From positions 8,378-14,930 of the forward strand of contig JAPPBZ010000205.1 of assembly GCA_026702635.1 (NCBI GenBank): a stretch of DNA of 6,553 nt, in the 5' to 3' direction. How positions within the stretch are numbered: the stretch's first letter is position 1; every line of letters begins with the position of its first letter. The notes under the pieces were generated by a model. That model had not been told where the DNA came from. It ran no database searches and worked only from the letters and a program-made list of their open reading frames with translations. Source of the stretch: Bacteroidota bacterium (lineage in GTDB: Bacteria; Bacteroidota; Rhodothermia; Rhodothermales; Bin80). Positions 1 to 6,553 of this stretch are shown piece after piece. Both the position numbers and the translations under genes were made by a program.

Positions 1-126
1 GTTTGATGATGGCAGTACGTAATGGGATCATAACGAGGAGGTAGGGAGATCTTCCGCCGCGCTTATGACATCCTGAGCAATCAAAAAGTAAGAATCAGTC
101 GACTGTCGTACCGTGTGCTCTTCTGG

Positions 127-330
127 CTAGGTTTCATTGGCTGGGATGGTTTCCAGGTCCTCAACCCTGCACCTAGGCACGTTCACCTCGTTCTCTGTCG
201 CCTCAAGACGGGTGGTTAACTCCTCTAATGCAGCCTTGCCACGATGTCTGACTTTCCTGTCCAGAGTACGACAAATCCTACGAGTGCAATTGCGACGAAT
301 GCACCCTGAAATGGGCGGAATAATTATATC
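127..330 (-). pseudogene. Decayed second PspB-like membrane protein gene (frameshifted tandem copy)
   Basis: Seen in the sequence: reading leftward from 330, three short segments in different frames add up to one PspB-like protein. Segment 1 (330-304) gives DIIIPPISG. Segment 2 (305-258) gives GAFVAIALVGFVVLWT, a clear membrane helix. Segment 3 (258-130) gives RKVRHRGKAALEELTTRLEA, then TENEV and RVEDLETI, a basic stretch followed by a coiled coil, and stops at TAG 129-127. Removing one G from the GGG at 304-306 joins segments 1 and 2. Adding one base between 261 and 258 joins segments 2 and 3. No ATG, GTG or TTG starts the first segment. The rebuilt protein would be about 68 residues, close to the length of PspB (about 74). 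RVEDLETI parallels RIENLESI of the intact gene just upstream, so this is probably a decayed paralogue in the same operon. Inference: two indels plus a lost start mean loss of function. Local sequence error is the alternative. Confidence 0.6.
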
Positions 331-611
331 CGATCTACCTTGGCACTTTGTGCGATCATCTCGGATGCTTCCAGATTCACCGTTTCCTTTCGGGAAGGAT
401 CCTCAAGTAATCGAGAGACTACAATTGATTCGAGGTTTTCGATGCGTCGGTGTGCCGCTTCAAGTGCATCTTCCGTTTCGTTTAACCGTGCGACATATTC
501 ATCTGCGAGCGGTGCGTCCATTCGCGCCTTCTTGTATTTTATCCATTTTTCGAAGGCCTTGTAAGAAAAAGAAGCTAGAATTGCTATGACCGGAACGATT
601 ACCCAAATCAT
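324..611 (-). CDS. Small PspB-like membrane protein with coiled coil
   Basis: A 95-residue protein. Residues 2-17 (WVIVPVIAILASFSYK) form one N-terminal membrane helix. A basic patch follows (KWIKYKKAR, 22-30), then a predicted coiled coil at about 38-66 ending in RIENLESIV (56-64), and a polar tail. This order, and the motif resembling the RIQALESIL of Escherichia coli PspB, suggest the PspB family. PspB is an inner-membrane partner of PspC that in enterobacteria relays envelope stress to PspA and PspF. The tail is about 25 residues longer than in E. coli PspB. The ATG at 611-609 is chosen because the hydrophobic helix begins directly after it; there is no clear ribosome binding site. It lies divergently from rnc and is followed without a gap by the decayed second copy. 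No pspA or pspC is visible, so a phage-shock role is inferred from shape and one motif. It could instead be an unrelated small membrane protein of the same layout. Confidence 0.6.
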   Translation of the reverse strand: MIWVIVPVIAILASFSYKAFEKWIKYKKARMDAPLADEYVARLNETEDALEAAHRRIENLESIVVSRLLEDPSRKETVNLEASEMIAQSAKVDRI

Positions 612-679
612 GATTAACGGGGAAACTATTTTCAGAGACAGAAACCGTCAGGGATACTCCATTTTGAGTGTGTAGTTGC

Positions 680-1426
680 ATGATCGCACGATTTGGTCAA
701 ACACTGCGACGCATTCTTCAGCGCAGAAAGCATTCCCGCTGGATGAAGCTCGAAGCGGTCCTCGGGATCCGTATCTACAACTTCTCCCTGTTTGAAAAGG
801 CACTGCGACATCCCTCCGTGGAGCGTAATCAGACATACGGGCCACTCCAGTCCTACGAACGACTAGAGTTTCTGGGGGACGCAATCCTGGGGGCAGTCGT
901 CGCAGAATATCTCTACGAGAGGTTTCCCGAGGAAATGGAAGGGTTCCTGACGGATATGCGATCCAAACTGGTCAGCGGAGACGCCTGTGCAAAGACGGCT
1001 CATGATCTTGGGTTAGGTGAATTCGTTGAATTCAATCCCTATGTCGAACCCCAGGGCGGGTACGTAAATGATTCCGTTCTGGCCGACTGCCTGGAGTCCA
1101 TCATTGGTGCAATTCATCTCGATAGTGGTATAACCAATTCCCGAAATTTTATTCATCAGCACATCTTGGAGCGAGTGGATTTGCAGGAACTCGTCACTAA
1201 AGATGATAACTATAAAAGCAGGCTTCAGGAATTTGTACAGTCAAGGGGTTGGTCGCAGCCAGAGTACCTTGTTACAGACACAAGTGGTCCTCCACACGAC
1301 CGCATCTTTACCATTCATGTTTATGTCAGTGGGGACCGCCTCGGAAAAGGGCAGGCAACTAGTAAAAAGAAGGCTGAACAACAGGCGGCTCATCAGGCGT
1401 TGAAGTTCCTCTCTCTTGGTCACTAA
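680..1426 (+). CDS. rnc: Ribonuclease III
   Basis: Double-strand-specific endoribonuclease that processes rRNA precursors and structured mRNAs in the cytoplasm as a Mg2+-dependent dimer. Residue numbers here count from a GTG at 668. The signature ERLEFLGDAILG (64-75) carries the metal and catalytic residues E67 and D71 (E. coli E41 and D45). E91 in EGFLTDMRSKLV and D140/E143 in DSVLADCLESIIG match E65, D114 and E117, so the active site is complete. A double-stranded-RNA-binding domain spans about 181-248 and ends in the typical GKGQATSKKKAEQQAA. The ATG at 680 (248 residues) is listed as the start, but the GTG at 668 in the same frame (252 residues) is possible. AGGG at 650-653 is rather far from either. 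About 25 basic residues precede the conserved domain, a modest extension relative to E. coli. It is divergent from the PspB-like gene and 67 bases before gcvP. Identification is secure; only the start is uncertain. Confidence 0.95.
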   Translation: MIARFGQTLRRILQRRKHSRWMKLEAVLGIRIYNFSLFEKALRHPSVERNQTYGPLQSYERLEFLGDAILGAVVAEYLYERFPEEMEGFLTDMRSKLVSGDACAKTAHDLGLGEFVEFNPYVEPQGGYVNDSVLADCLESIIGAIHLDSGITNSRNFIHQHILERVDLQELVTKDDNYKSRLQEFVQSRGWSQPEYLVTDTSGPPHDRIFTIHVYVSGDRLGKGQATSKKKAEQQAAHQALKFLSLGH

Positions 1427-1427
1427 C

Positions 1428-1447
1428 CCGGTCTTAACTGGATTTTT
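1428..1447 (+). terminator. Candidate weak intrinsic terminator after rnc
   Basis: Directly after the rnc stop codon, CCGGT (1428-1432) can pair with ACTGG (1437-1441) across a 4-base loop, with one G-U pair. A single A and then five T residues (1443-1447) follow. Position and T-run fit a Rho-independent terminator, but a 5-pair stem is short, so read-through into gcvP is likely. Support is visual only; no folding energy was calculated. Confidence 0.3.
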
Positions 1448-1493
1448 GGAAAATTCACGGTCTATTTATCTCGCGACACATAACTGATTAGCA

Positions 1494-4343
1494 ATGGCGA
1501 CACATCTACCACATGCAGATCGTTTTGCCGCCCGCCATATCGGCCCATCAAAGACAGATGTTCAGGGCATGGTGGAAACGCTCGATCTTGGTTCACTGGA
1601 TGAGTTGATTCAGGAAACGATCCCTGAATCTATCCTGGATGACCGGCCCCTGGAGGTGCCCGAAGCCCGTCCAGAGCATGTTGTGATTTCCGATTTAAGG
1701 ACTATTGGGCGCCGCAACAAGATCTTTCGATCCTATATCGGGATGGGATATCATGACACGATCACCCCACGGGCGATCTTGCGCTCGGTTCTGGAAAATC
1801 CATCCTGGTACACGCAGTATACTCCCTACCAGGCCGAAATTTCTCAAGGGCGTCTGGAAGCGCTTTTAAACTTTCAGACTGCTGTGATTGACCTTACTGG
1901 TATGGAGATTGCCAATGCTTCTTTATTAGACGAAGCAACGGCAGCGGCAGAAGCCATGATGATGTTCTTTCGGCTTGCGCGCAAGCGCAACAAGTTTCTC
2001 GTCTCTACCAACTGCCATCCCCAAACGATCAGTGTGGTGAAGGCAAGATCCATTCCTCTGGGGATAGATTTAGTCGTTACCGATCATACATCTTTTGAAT
2101 TTACTCCCGATGTGTTCGGAGCACTGGTTCAATACCCGGCTTCAGATGGAGTGATTGATGACTATGAAGAGATCTGTAAAGAAGCCCATCAGGCAGGTGC
2201 ATACGTAGCGGTGGCTGCAGATCTACTTAGCCTGGCTTTACTCCGTGCACCTGGACAATTTGGGGCCGATGCAGTAGTGGGTAATTCTCAGCGATTTGGA
2301 GTGCCGCTCGGGTATGGAGGCCCGCATGCCGCATTCTTTTCCACAAAAATGGCCTTCCGCCGTCAAGTTCCTGGGCGCATGATTGGTGTTACCGTGGATA
2401 TGGACGGCAAACCCGCATTACGCATGGCTCTGCAGATGCGAGAGCAACACATCAAAAGAGCACGCGCAACAAGCAATATCTGCACCGCACAGGTGTTGCT
2501 TGCTGTACTGGCCGGTGCCTACGCCGTTTTTCATGGTGCAGAGGGAATTAGAAACATTGCCCAGAGTGTCCATATGTGGACGCTTGCTCTTGCAAAAGGA
2601 TTGCAAAAAAATGGCTACCGCCTACGACATCAGGACTTTTTTGATACGATCTGTATTGAGAATCCACCCGACGATCTTCAAAAAGAAGCAGAAGCCCAAG
2701 GGGTCAACCTACGGTATCTACCCGATGGCAGTGTCTGTATCTCTCTAAACGAGACCACCACAGAAGCGCATGTCAACACCCTGCTTTCCCTGTTTATTAC
2801 AGGAACGTCCAACGCTGGAGAACTGGTCACATCCATGCCAACGTCTTATCAAGGCATCTTGCCCCGTGTGACTTCATATTTGACTCATCCTATTTTCAGT
2901 CAGTACCGCTCGGAAACAGAGTTGATGCGCTACCTTCACCGCCTTGCGGCGCGTGACCTGTCCCTGACGACCAGCATGATCCCGCTCGGTTCCTGTACGA
3001 TGAAGCTGAATGCGGCCGTGCAATTGGCTGCGGTGAGCTGGGCCGACTATAATGGACTGCATCCATTTATTCCCCTTGACCAAGCCAGTGGCTACCAGGA
3101 GATCTTTTCAGATCTTGAGCGATGGCTGAGTGAGTTGACGGGGTTTTCAGCAGTGTCCCTGCAACCAAATTCAGGCGCGAGTGGTGAGTATGCAGGACTC
3201 CTAGTCATTCAAGCCTATCTGGCCAGTAAAGGCGAGGCACACCGAAACGTATGTCTCGTCCCCGACTCTGCCCATGGTACAAATCCTGCCAGTGCTGTGA
3301 TGGCGGGAATGAAAGTTGTGGTCGTGAAGACACTAAAAAGCGGGGATATTGATTTCGAAGACCTGAGTAAAAAGCTTTCACAGCACAGCGACCATCTGGC
3401 GGCGCTCATGATCACGTATCCAACAACGTATGGGGTGTTTGAAGAGCAGATCCGTGAAATTTGCGACATAGTGCATGTGCACGGGGGGCAGGTGTATCTG
3501 GATGGTGCCAATATGAATGCCCAGGTAGGTCTGTGTAAGCCTGGAGATTTTGGAGCCGATGTGTGTCATCTAAATCTGCATAAAACCTTTGCCATCCCGC
3601 ATGGCGGTGGCGGGCCGGGCGTAGGCCCCATTTGCGTTGCAGATCATCTTGCACCTTTTCTACCAGGACATCCACTCATCCCAACAGGTGGAGACCAGGC
3701 AATCGGCCCCGTCGCAGCGGCCCCGTACGGAAGTGCGAGTATCCTTCTGATCAGTTGGGCCTATATTGCGCTTCTCGGTCCCAATGGACTTCGGCGCGCC
3801 TCGGAAGTTGCAATCCTGAATGCCAACTATCTGGCTCAACGTTTATCCGAGCACTATGAGGTCCTGTTTCGTGGCCGGAATGGGCATGTAGCCCATGAAT
3901 TCATCCTTGATGTACGACCACTCAAACGTACTGCCGGTATTGATGCGGTTGACATTGCGAAACGTCTGATGGATTATGGTTACCACGCGCCTACGATGTC
4001 CTGGCCCGTTGCTGGCACCATGATGATCGAACCTACTGAAAGCGAATCCAAAGCAGAGCTTGATCGTTTTTGTGAGGCAATGATTGCGATTCGCGCGGAA
4101 ATAGCAGAAATTGAAGAAGGAGTTCAGGACAAAAAACGCAACATTCTTAAACAGGCACCGCATACTACAGCATTGGTATGTTCGGATGAATACGATCTCC
4201 CTTATACTAGAACACAAGCAGCATTCCCTGCGCCTTGGACCAGAGATCACAAGTTTTGGCCCACAGTCCGCAGAATTGACGAGGCGTATGGTGACCGGAA
4301 TTTGGTTTGCTCTTGCCCCCCGATAGAAGAATATCAATCCTGA
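1494..4343 (+). CDS. gcvP: Glycine dehydrogenase (aminomethyl-transferring), P-protein of the glycine cleavage system
   Basis: PLP-dependent glycine decarboxylase. It releases CO2 from glycine and passes the aminomethyl group to the lipoyl arm of the H-protein, in the cytoplasm. The 949 residues are the full single-chain length (E. coli 957), with two related halves. The N-terminal half (about 1-440) includes FAARHIGP (11-18) and QRFGVPLGYGGPH. The C-terminal half (about 450-949) includes MIPLGSCTMKLN and the cofactor site HLNLHKTFAIPHGGGGPG. In that motif K697 should form the Schiff base with PLP (E. coli K706). The end, WPTVRRIDEAYGDRNLVCSC, is the canonical C-terminus. The ATG at 1494 places FAARHIGP at the usual distance; no Shine-Dalgarno sequence is visible. 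No frameshift or missing motif was seen. gcvT and gcvH are not adjacent, so the other subunits must be encoded elsewhere. creD starts 4 bases after the stop. No glycine riboswitch is apparent in the 67-base leader, which is too short for the tandem form. Confidence 0.97.
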   Translation: MATHLPHADRFAARHIGPSKTDVQGMVETLDLGSLDELIQETIPESILDDRPLEVPEARPEHVVISDLRTIGRRNKIFRSYIGMGYHDTITPRAILRSVLENPSWYTQYTPYQAEISQGRLEALLNFQTAVIDLTGMEIANASLLDEATAAAEAMMMFFRLARKRNKFLVSTNCHPQTISVVKARSIPLGIDLVVTDHTSFEFTPDVFGALVQYPASDGVIDDYEEICKEAHQAGAYVAVAADLLSLALLRAPGQFGADAVVGNSQRFGVPLGYGGPHAAFFSTKMAFRRQVPGRMIGVTVDMDGKPALRMALQMREQHIKRARATSNICTAQVLLAVLAGAYAVFHGAEGIRNIAQSVHMWTLALAKGLQKNGYRLRHQDFFDTICIENPPDDLQKEAEAQGVNLRYLPDGSVCISLNETTTEAHVNTLLSLFITGTSNAGELVTSMPTSYQGILPRVTSYLTHPIFSQYRSETELMRYLHRLAARDLSLTTSMIPLGSCTMKLNAAVQLAAVSWADYNGLHPFIPLDQASGYQEIFSDLERWLSELTGFSAVSLQPNSGASGEYAGLLVIQAYLASKGEAHRNVCLVPDSAHGTNPASAVMAGMKVVVVKTLKSGDIDFEDLSKKLSQHSDHLAALMITYPTTYGVFEEQIREICDIVHVHGGQVYLDGANMNAQVGLCKPGDFGADVCHLNLHKTFAIPHGGGGPGVGPICVADHLAPFLPGHPLIPTGGDQAIGPVAAAPYGSASILLISWAYIALLGPNGLRRASEVAILNANYLAQRLSEHYEVLFRGRNGHVAHEFILDVRPLKRTAGIDAVDIAKRLMDYGYHAPTMSWPVAGTMMIEPTESESKAELDRFCEAMIAIRAEIAEIEEGVQDKKRNILKQAPHTTALVCSDEYDLPYTRTQAAFPAPWTRDHKFWPTVRRIDEAYGDRNLVCSCPPIEEYQS

Positions 4344-4347
4344 ATTT

Positions 4348-5688
4348 ATGGCACACGAAATCCTTGAACGCCTAGGCAAATCTATTGAGTTGCGCCTGGT
4401 CGCTATCGCTCTGATCACATTGATCTTGATGATTCCTGTTGCAATCGTTGGGCAACTGATCCTTGATCGCAGTGAGCGGCGTGAGGAGACTCTTTCCAAT
4501 ACAGGGAGCGAATGGAGCGAAAAACAGACCCTCCTGGGGCCCGTGATGGTCGTCCCCTATTCCAGTTCCGAATATGTCAGTGGCACGTCTGGGGAATCTC
4601 CTGTGACCGTGCGTTACGCATTTTTTCTCCCGGATTCGCTCACGATCACCGGTACCGTCGAACCGGAAATCCGATACAGGGGTATCTACCAGGTGATCCT
4701 TTATTCTGCAGACCTTACGATCAGTGGAAGCTTCCCGGAAGCGGACTTTAGCCGATGGTCGATTAACGAAGACGATATCCGGTGGCAGGAGGCCTTTATT
4801 GCACTTGGGATCACGGATATGCGGGGGATTAAGGACGAGATCCTGGTCAACTGGTCTGACACGTCTCTGACCTTCGTGTCAGGGATGCAGGAGGCAAGCA
4901 TATTGGCACCGGCGGGAGTCAGCACTCCGGTGACGGCGAATGAACCCAGCGAGTTCAGCTTCAGCCTTGGACTTAATGGGAACGATGAACTGATGTTCAT
5001 CCCTGTAGGCAAGACAACTCGGATTGACCTTTCTTCCTCCTGGCCTTCGCCCAGCTTTCGGGGCGCCTTCCTTCCTGATGAACGAACGATCACAGAAGAT
5101 GGCTTTTCTGCCAGCTGGCAGGTTCTGGACTTAAACCGGGCATTCGGCCAGTCATGGCGTGGGGAGAGTGAGGACTCATTGCTGGACTCTTCTGCGTTCG
5201 GTGTTTCACTCTATCCTCCGATAGATCAATACCGCAAAACACAGCGATCTACCCGTTATGGATTTTTGCTGATCGGTTTGACTTTACTGGCGTTCTTTCT
5301 GACTGAGTTGCGGATTGGTCTGCGGGCACACCCGTTCCAGTATATACTGGTGGGATTGGATCTTGTCCTGTTCTTTCTGATGCTCCTTGCGCTCGGAGAG
5401 CACATGGCATTTGATTTGGCCTATGTCCTTTCCAGCATCGCAACGATCGGGCTCGCGGCACTCTACGCTAGAGCGATTTATCGCTCACTCGGCGTTGGAT
5501 TGTTGACTGCAGGCATCCTGGCCATTCTGTACACGTTCATTTTCCTGCTCTTGCAATTACAGGACTACGCCCTTCTGGCCGGCAGCATTGGTCTATTCCT
5601 GCTCTTGGCAATCACCATGTATCTGACCCGTAATTTTTCAAATCTGTCCGCGTTGGCACGTTTAAAAAAGAGCGACGATCCAGAGTAA
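4348..5688 (+). CDS. creD: CreD family inner membrane protein
   Basis: Member of the CreD (Cet) family. In E. coli this inner-membrane protein is controlled by the CreBC two-component system and linked to colicin E2 tolerance and envelope integrity; its biochemical activity is not known. Its 446 residues match the E. coli length (450). Membrane helix 1 is at about 17-39. A large, probably periplasmic domain (about 40-300) holds LLGPVMVVPY, FFLPDSLTITG, SSWPSPSFRGAFLPDERTIT and DGFSASW, all recognisable CreD blocks. Five more helices follow at about 305-320, 330-350, 353-374, 383-403 and 407-426, including HPFQYILVGLDLVLFFLMLL and ALGEH, and then a short charged tail. The ATG 4 bases after the gcvP stop is the only good start and puts helix 1 at the N-terminus. 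The gap implies co-transcription and perhaps translational coupling with gcvP. No creB, creC or winged-helix regulator is nearby, so Cre-type regulation cannot be assumed. Confidence 0.93.
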   Translation: MAHEILERLGKSIELRLVAIALITLILMIPVAIVGQLILDRSERREETLSNTGSEWSEKQTLLGPVMVVPYSSSEYVSGTSGESPVTVRYAFFLPDSLTITGTVEPEIRYRGIYQVILYSADLTISGSFPEADFSRWSINEDDIRWQEAFIALGITDMRGIKDEILVNWSDTSLTFVSGMQEASILAPAGVSTPVTANEPSEFSFSLGLNGNDELMFIPVGKTTRIDLSSSWPSPSFRGAFLPDERTITEDGFSASWQVLDLNRAFGQSWRGESEDSLLDSSAFGVSLYPPIDQYRKTQRSTRYGFLLIGLTLLAFFLTELRIGLRAHPFQYILVGLDLVLFFLMLLALGEHMAFDLAYVLSSIATIGLAALYARAIYRSLGVGLLTAGILAILYTFIFLLLQLQDYALLAGSIGLFLLLAITMYLTRNFSNLSALARLKKSDDPE

Positions 5689-5694
5689 TCATTG

Positions 5695-5739
5695 CGGTCG
5701 TCTTACCACTTTGCCGGGGATCGATGACTGCGACGACCG
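5695..5739. repeat. 8-base inverted repeat just after creD
   Basis: CGGTCGTC (5695-5702) and GACGACCG (5732-5739) are perfect reverse complements separated by 29 bases, beginning 7 bases after the creD stop codon. The long loop and the absence of a following T-run make it a poor intrinsic terminator. It may still help end or protect the gcvP-creD transcript. It could also be chance. Confidence 0.3.
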
Positions 5740-5761
5740 GGACGCACTGGCCTCCTATGTT

Positions 5762-5796
5762 TAGGCTAAATCAAAGTCAGATTTTGACTTAGCCTA
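5762..5796. repeat. Near-perfect 35-base palindrome (hairpin or operator-like site)
   Basis: TAGGCTAAATCAAAGTC (5762-5778) is mirrored by GATTTTGACTTAGCCTA (5780-5796) around a single central A. Fifteen of 17 pairs are Watson-Crick, one is G-T (5776/5782) and one is A-C (5770/5788). As RNA it would fold into a stem of about 16 positions with a 3-base loop, on either strand. No T-run follows on either side, so it is not a standard terminator, though its place between convergent genes fits a two-way transcription-end or mRNA-stability hairpin. TTTAGGCTAAA at 5760-5770 is itself nearly palindromic. Confidence 0.65.
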
Positions 5797-6144
5797 CACA
5801 TGTTGCTTCCATCTTAACTCCCTGTTTCTCATAATGATGATCGTAATTCCTGAATTCCTCAGACAGGTTTTTGCAAAGTTTCTTGAGCCAACAATTTCTT
5901 CAGAGTCAGAAAATCTGCGCATGACCCAGTGGCGATAGCATGGCATTGCGGAAATAAGCCTTGCCTGTGATTTGATGCCTACTGCATTGATCACCATACC
6001 AATAGTGCAACAAGTCTCGAACAATTTTCACAGAAATTGCGCCGAAAACTAATCGGTGTGGGCTAGACGGGCAACATCAATCTGAGTGTGCGGGGGACGG
6101 AGGGCTTTAATCTTGATGCACTGACGGCCCGTGCTTGAATCGAC

Positions 6145-6553
6145 TCATTCCCGAACGATCGAAATCTCGTCTGCCGTCGGGAAATTCTCGGGTACAGGTA
6201 GGGTGACCTTGCCGGTTGCCAACCATTCTGCGCTGCGCTGAAGCAGCGTCCGAAATCCCACGCACCGAAGCGCGCGATCATCCTCCTGTCCACCCCATAG
6301 ATGACCAGGCAGGAATGTCAAGACTTTGCCCTCGCCGAATTCAGTCCACCAAACCATGAGTTCGTGCCTTCCAGTTCCCCCGGATTCTGTATCACTCCAT
6401 GCGGTTGCAAGGACGTTCATCCCTTCTGCCGGGCCGCGCTGACCATGATAGAGTTCATCAAAAGGGTGCAGCCACATCTCCGGTAATCCTGCCATGATTG
6501 GGTGTTCGGGATCTCGGGTCGTGATGGTCCAGTGGTGCAATCGCCCGTGTCCA
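6145..6553 (-). CDS. ThuA-like domain protein, C-terminal part (5' end outside window)
   Basis: The C-terminal half of a protein with the trehalose-utilisation ThuA-like fold, a class I glutamine-amidotransferase-like domain found in many proteins of uncertain, often carbohydrate-related, function. The frame is open from the window edge at 6553 to TGA 6147-6145, about 135 residues. It begins GHGRLHHWTITTRDPEHPIM and continues with AGLP, the DELYH block, NVLATAWSD, GRHELMVWWTEFGEGKV and a LPGHLW segment. It ends with EWLATGKVTLPVPENFPTAD, the usual close of this family's domain. A TTG at 6540 could serve as a start but would cut into the conserved domain (HHW is part of the family block), so the gene surely starts beyond the window. 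Typical family members have 220-300 residues. It is convergent with creD across a gap of about 456 bases. Substrate and pathway cannot be told from this part; the family assignment is fairly sure. Confidence 0.85.
   Translation of the reverse strand, partial: GHGRLHHWTITTRDPEHPIMAGLPEMWLHPFDELYHGQRGPAEGMNVLATAWSDTESGGTGRHELMVWWTEFGEGKVLTFLPGHLWGGQEDDRALRCVGFRTLLQRSAEWLATGKVTLPVPENFPTADEISIVRE

Larger units (their letters stand above)
5689..6144. other. Convergent intergenic region without a defensible gene
   Basis: About 456 bases between creD and the convergent ThuA-like gene. It holds the inverted repeat at 5695-5739 and the palindrome at 5762-5796, described separately. A 76-codon minus-strand frame (6024-5794, TTG start) has no recognisable motif and ends inside the palindrome. 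A plus-strand frame starts at 5834 (MMIVIPEFLRQVF), meets TAG at 5936, then stays open to TAA 6050-6052. Another plus frame at 6067-6135 reads GNINLSVRGTEGFNLDALTA, which looks protein-like. Stop density in these frames is close to chance, so any of them may be random or long-decayed debris. No tRNA, insertion-sequence end or T-rich terminator was seen. Confidence 0.6.

Noticed and set aside
137..589. 150-codon plus-strand open frame at the left end
   Set aside because: It lies opposite the PspB-like gene and its decayed copy, shows no domain or motif, and its apparent protein has the mixed, arginine-rich composition of an antisense frame.
1448..1493. Promoter for gcvP between the rnc terminator candidate and the start codon
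   Set aside because: TTTG at 1445-1448 and TATTTA at 1463-1468 recall promoter elements, but their spacing fits neither the Bacteroidota nor the sigma-70 pattern.
3843..4499. 218-codon minus-strand frame over the end of gcvP and the start of creD
   Set aside because: It is antisense to two securely identified genes, has no recognisable motif, and spans their junction, which fits a codon-bias shadow.
5695..5739. Intrinsic terminator of creD
   Set aside because: The 8-base stem has a 29-base loop and no T-run follows, so it is kept only as an inverted repeat.
5794..6024. 76-codon minus-strand frame in the creD-thuA gap
   Set aside because: TTG start, no ribosome binding site, no motif, and it ends in the palindrome. 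Too weak to call a gene.
6540..6540. TTG start for the ThuA-like gene inside the window
   Set aside because: The frame is open to the window edge and the TTG falls within the conserved GHGRLHHW block, so the true start must lie outside.

Overview
The window is ordinary bacterial chromosome with dense genes and mid GC content. It holds three complete, confidently identified genes, one small membrane-protein gene, one probable pseudogene and one gene cut by the right edge. None of the starts has a strong Shine-Dalgarno sequence. A full-length single-chain GcvP, a CreD family protein, and a ThuA-like protein of the type common in marine Bacteroidota-related and Planctomycete-like genomes loosely suggest a Gram-negative of the FCB group (Bacteroidota/Rhodothermota/Balneolota side). 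The phylum is an inference from gene content and was not tested by any search.

Left part (1-611, minus strand). A 95-residue protein with one membrane helix and a coiled coil resembles the phage-shock protein PspB. Immediately downstream, almost overlapping it, lies what looks like a second, decayed PspB-like copy (about 127-330). Its membrane segment and its coiled-coil segment can both be read, but in different frames, and no start codon remains. This is the most informative oddity in the window.

Centre (about 668-5688, plus strand). RNase III (rnc) is transcribed divergently from the PspB-like gene. A weak candidate terminator follows its stop. Next come the complete glycine dehydrogenase P-protein (gcvP) and, 4 bases after its stop, a CreD-family inner membrane protein. 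The last two probably share a transcript although their functions are not obviously linked. No gcvT or gcvH is adjacent.

Right part (5689-6553). A gap of about 456 bases separates creD from a convergent minus-strand gene. It contains a near-perfect 35-base palindrome and an 8-base inverted repeat, but no gene I can defend. The last 400 bases are the C-terminal half of a ThuA-like domain protein whose start lies beyond the window.

I found no defence system, mobile element, CRISPR array, RNA gene or other convincing undescribed multi-gene system.
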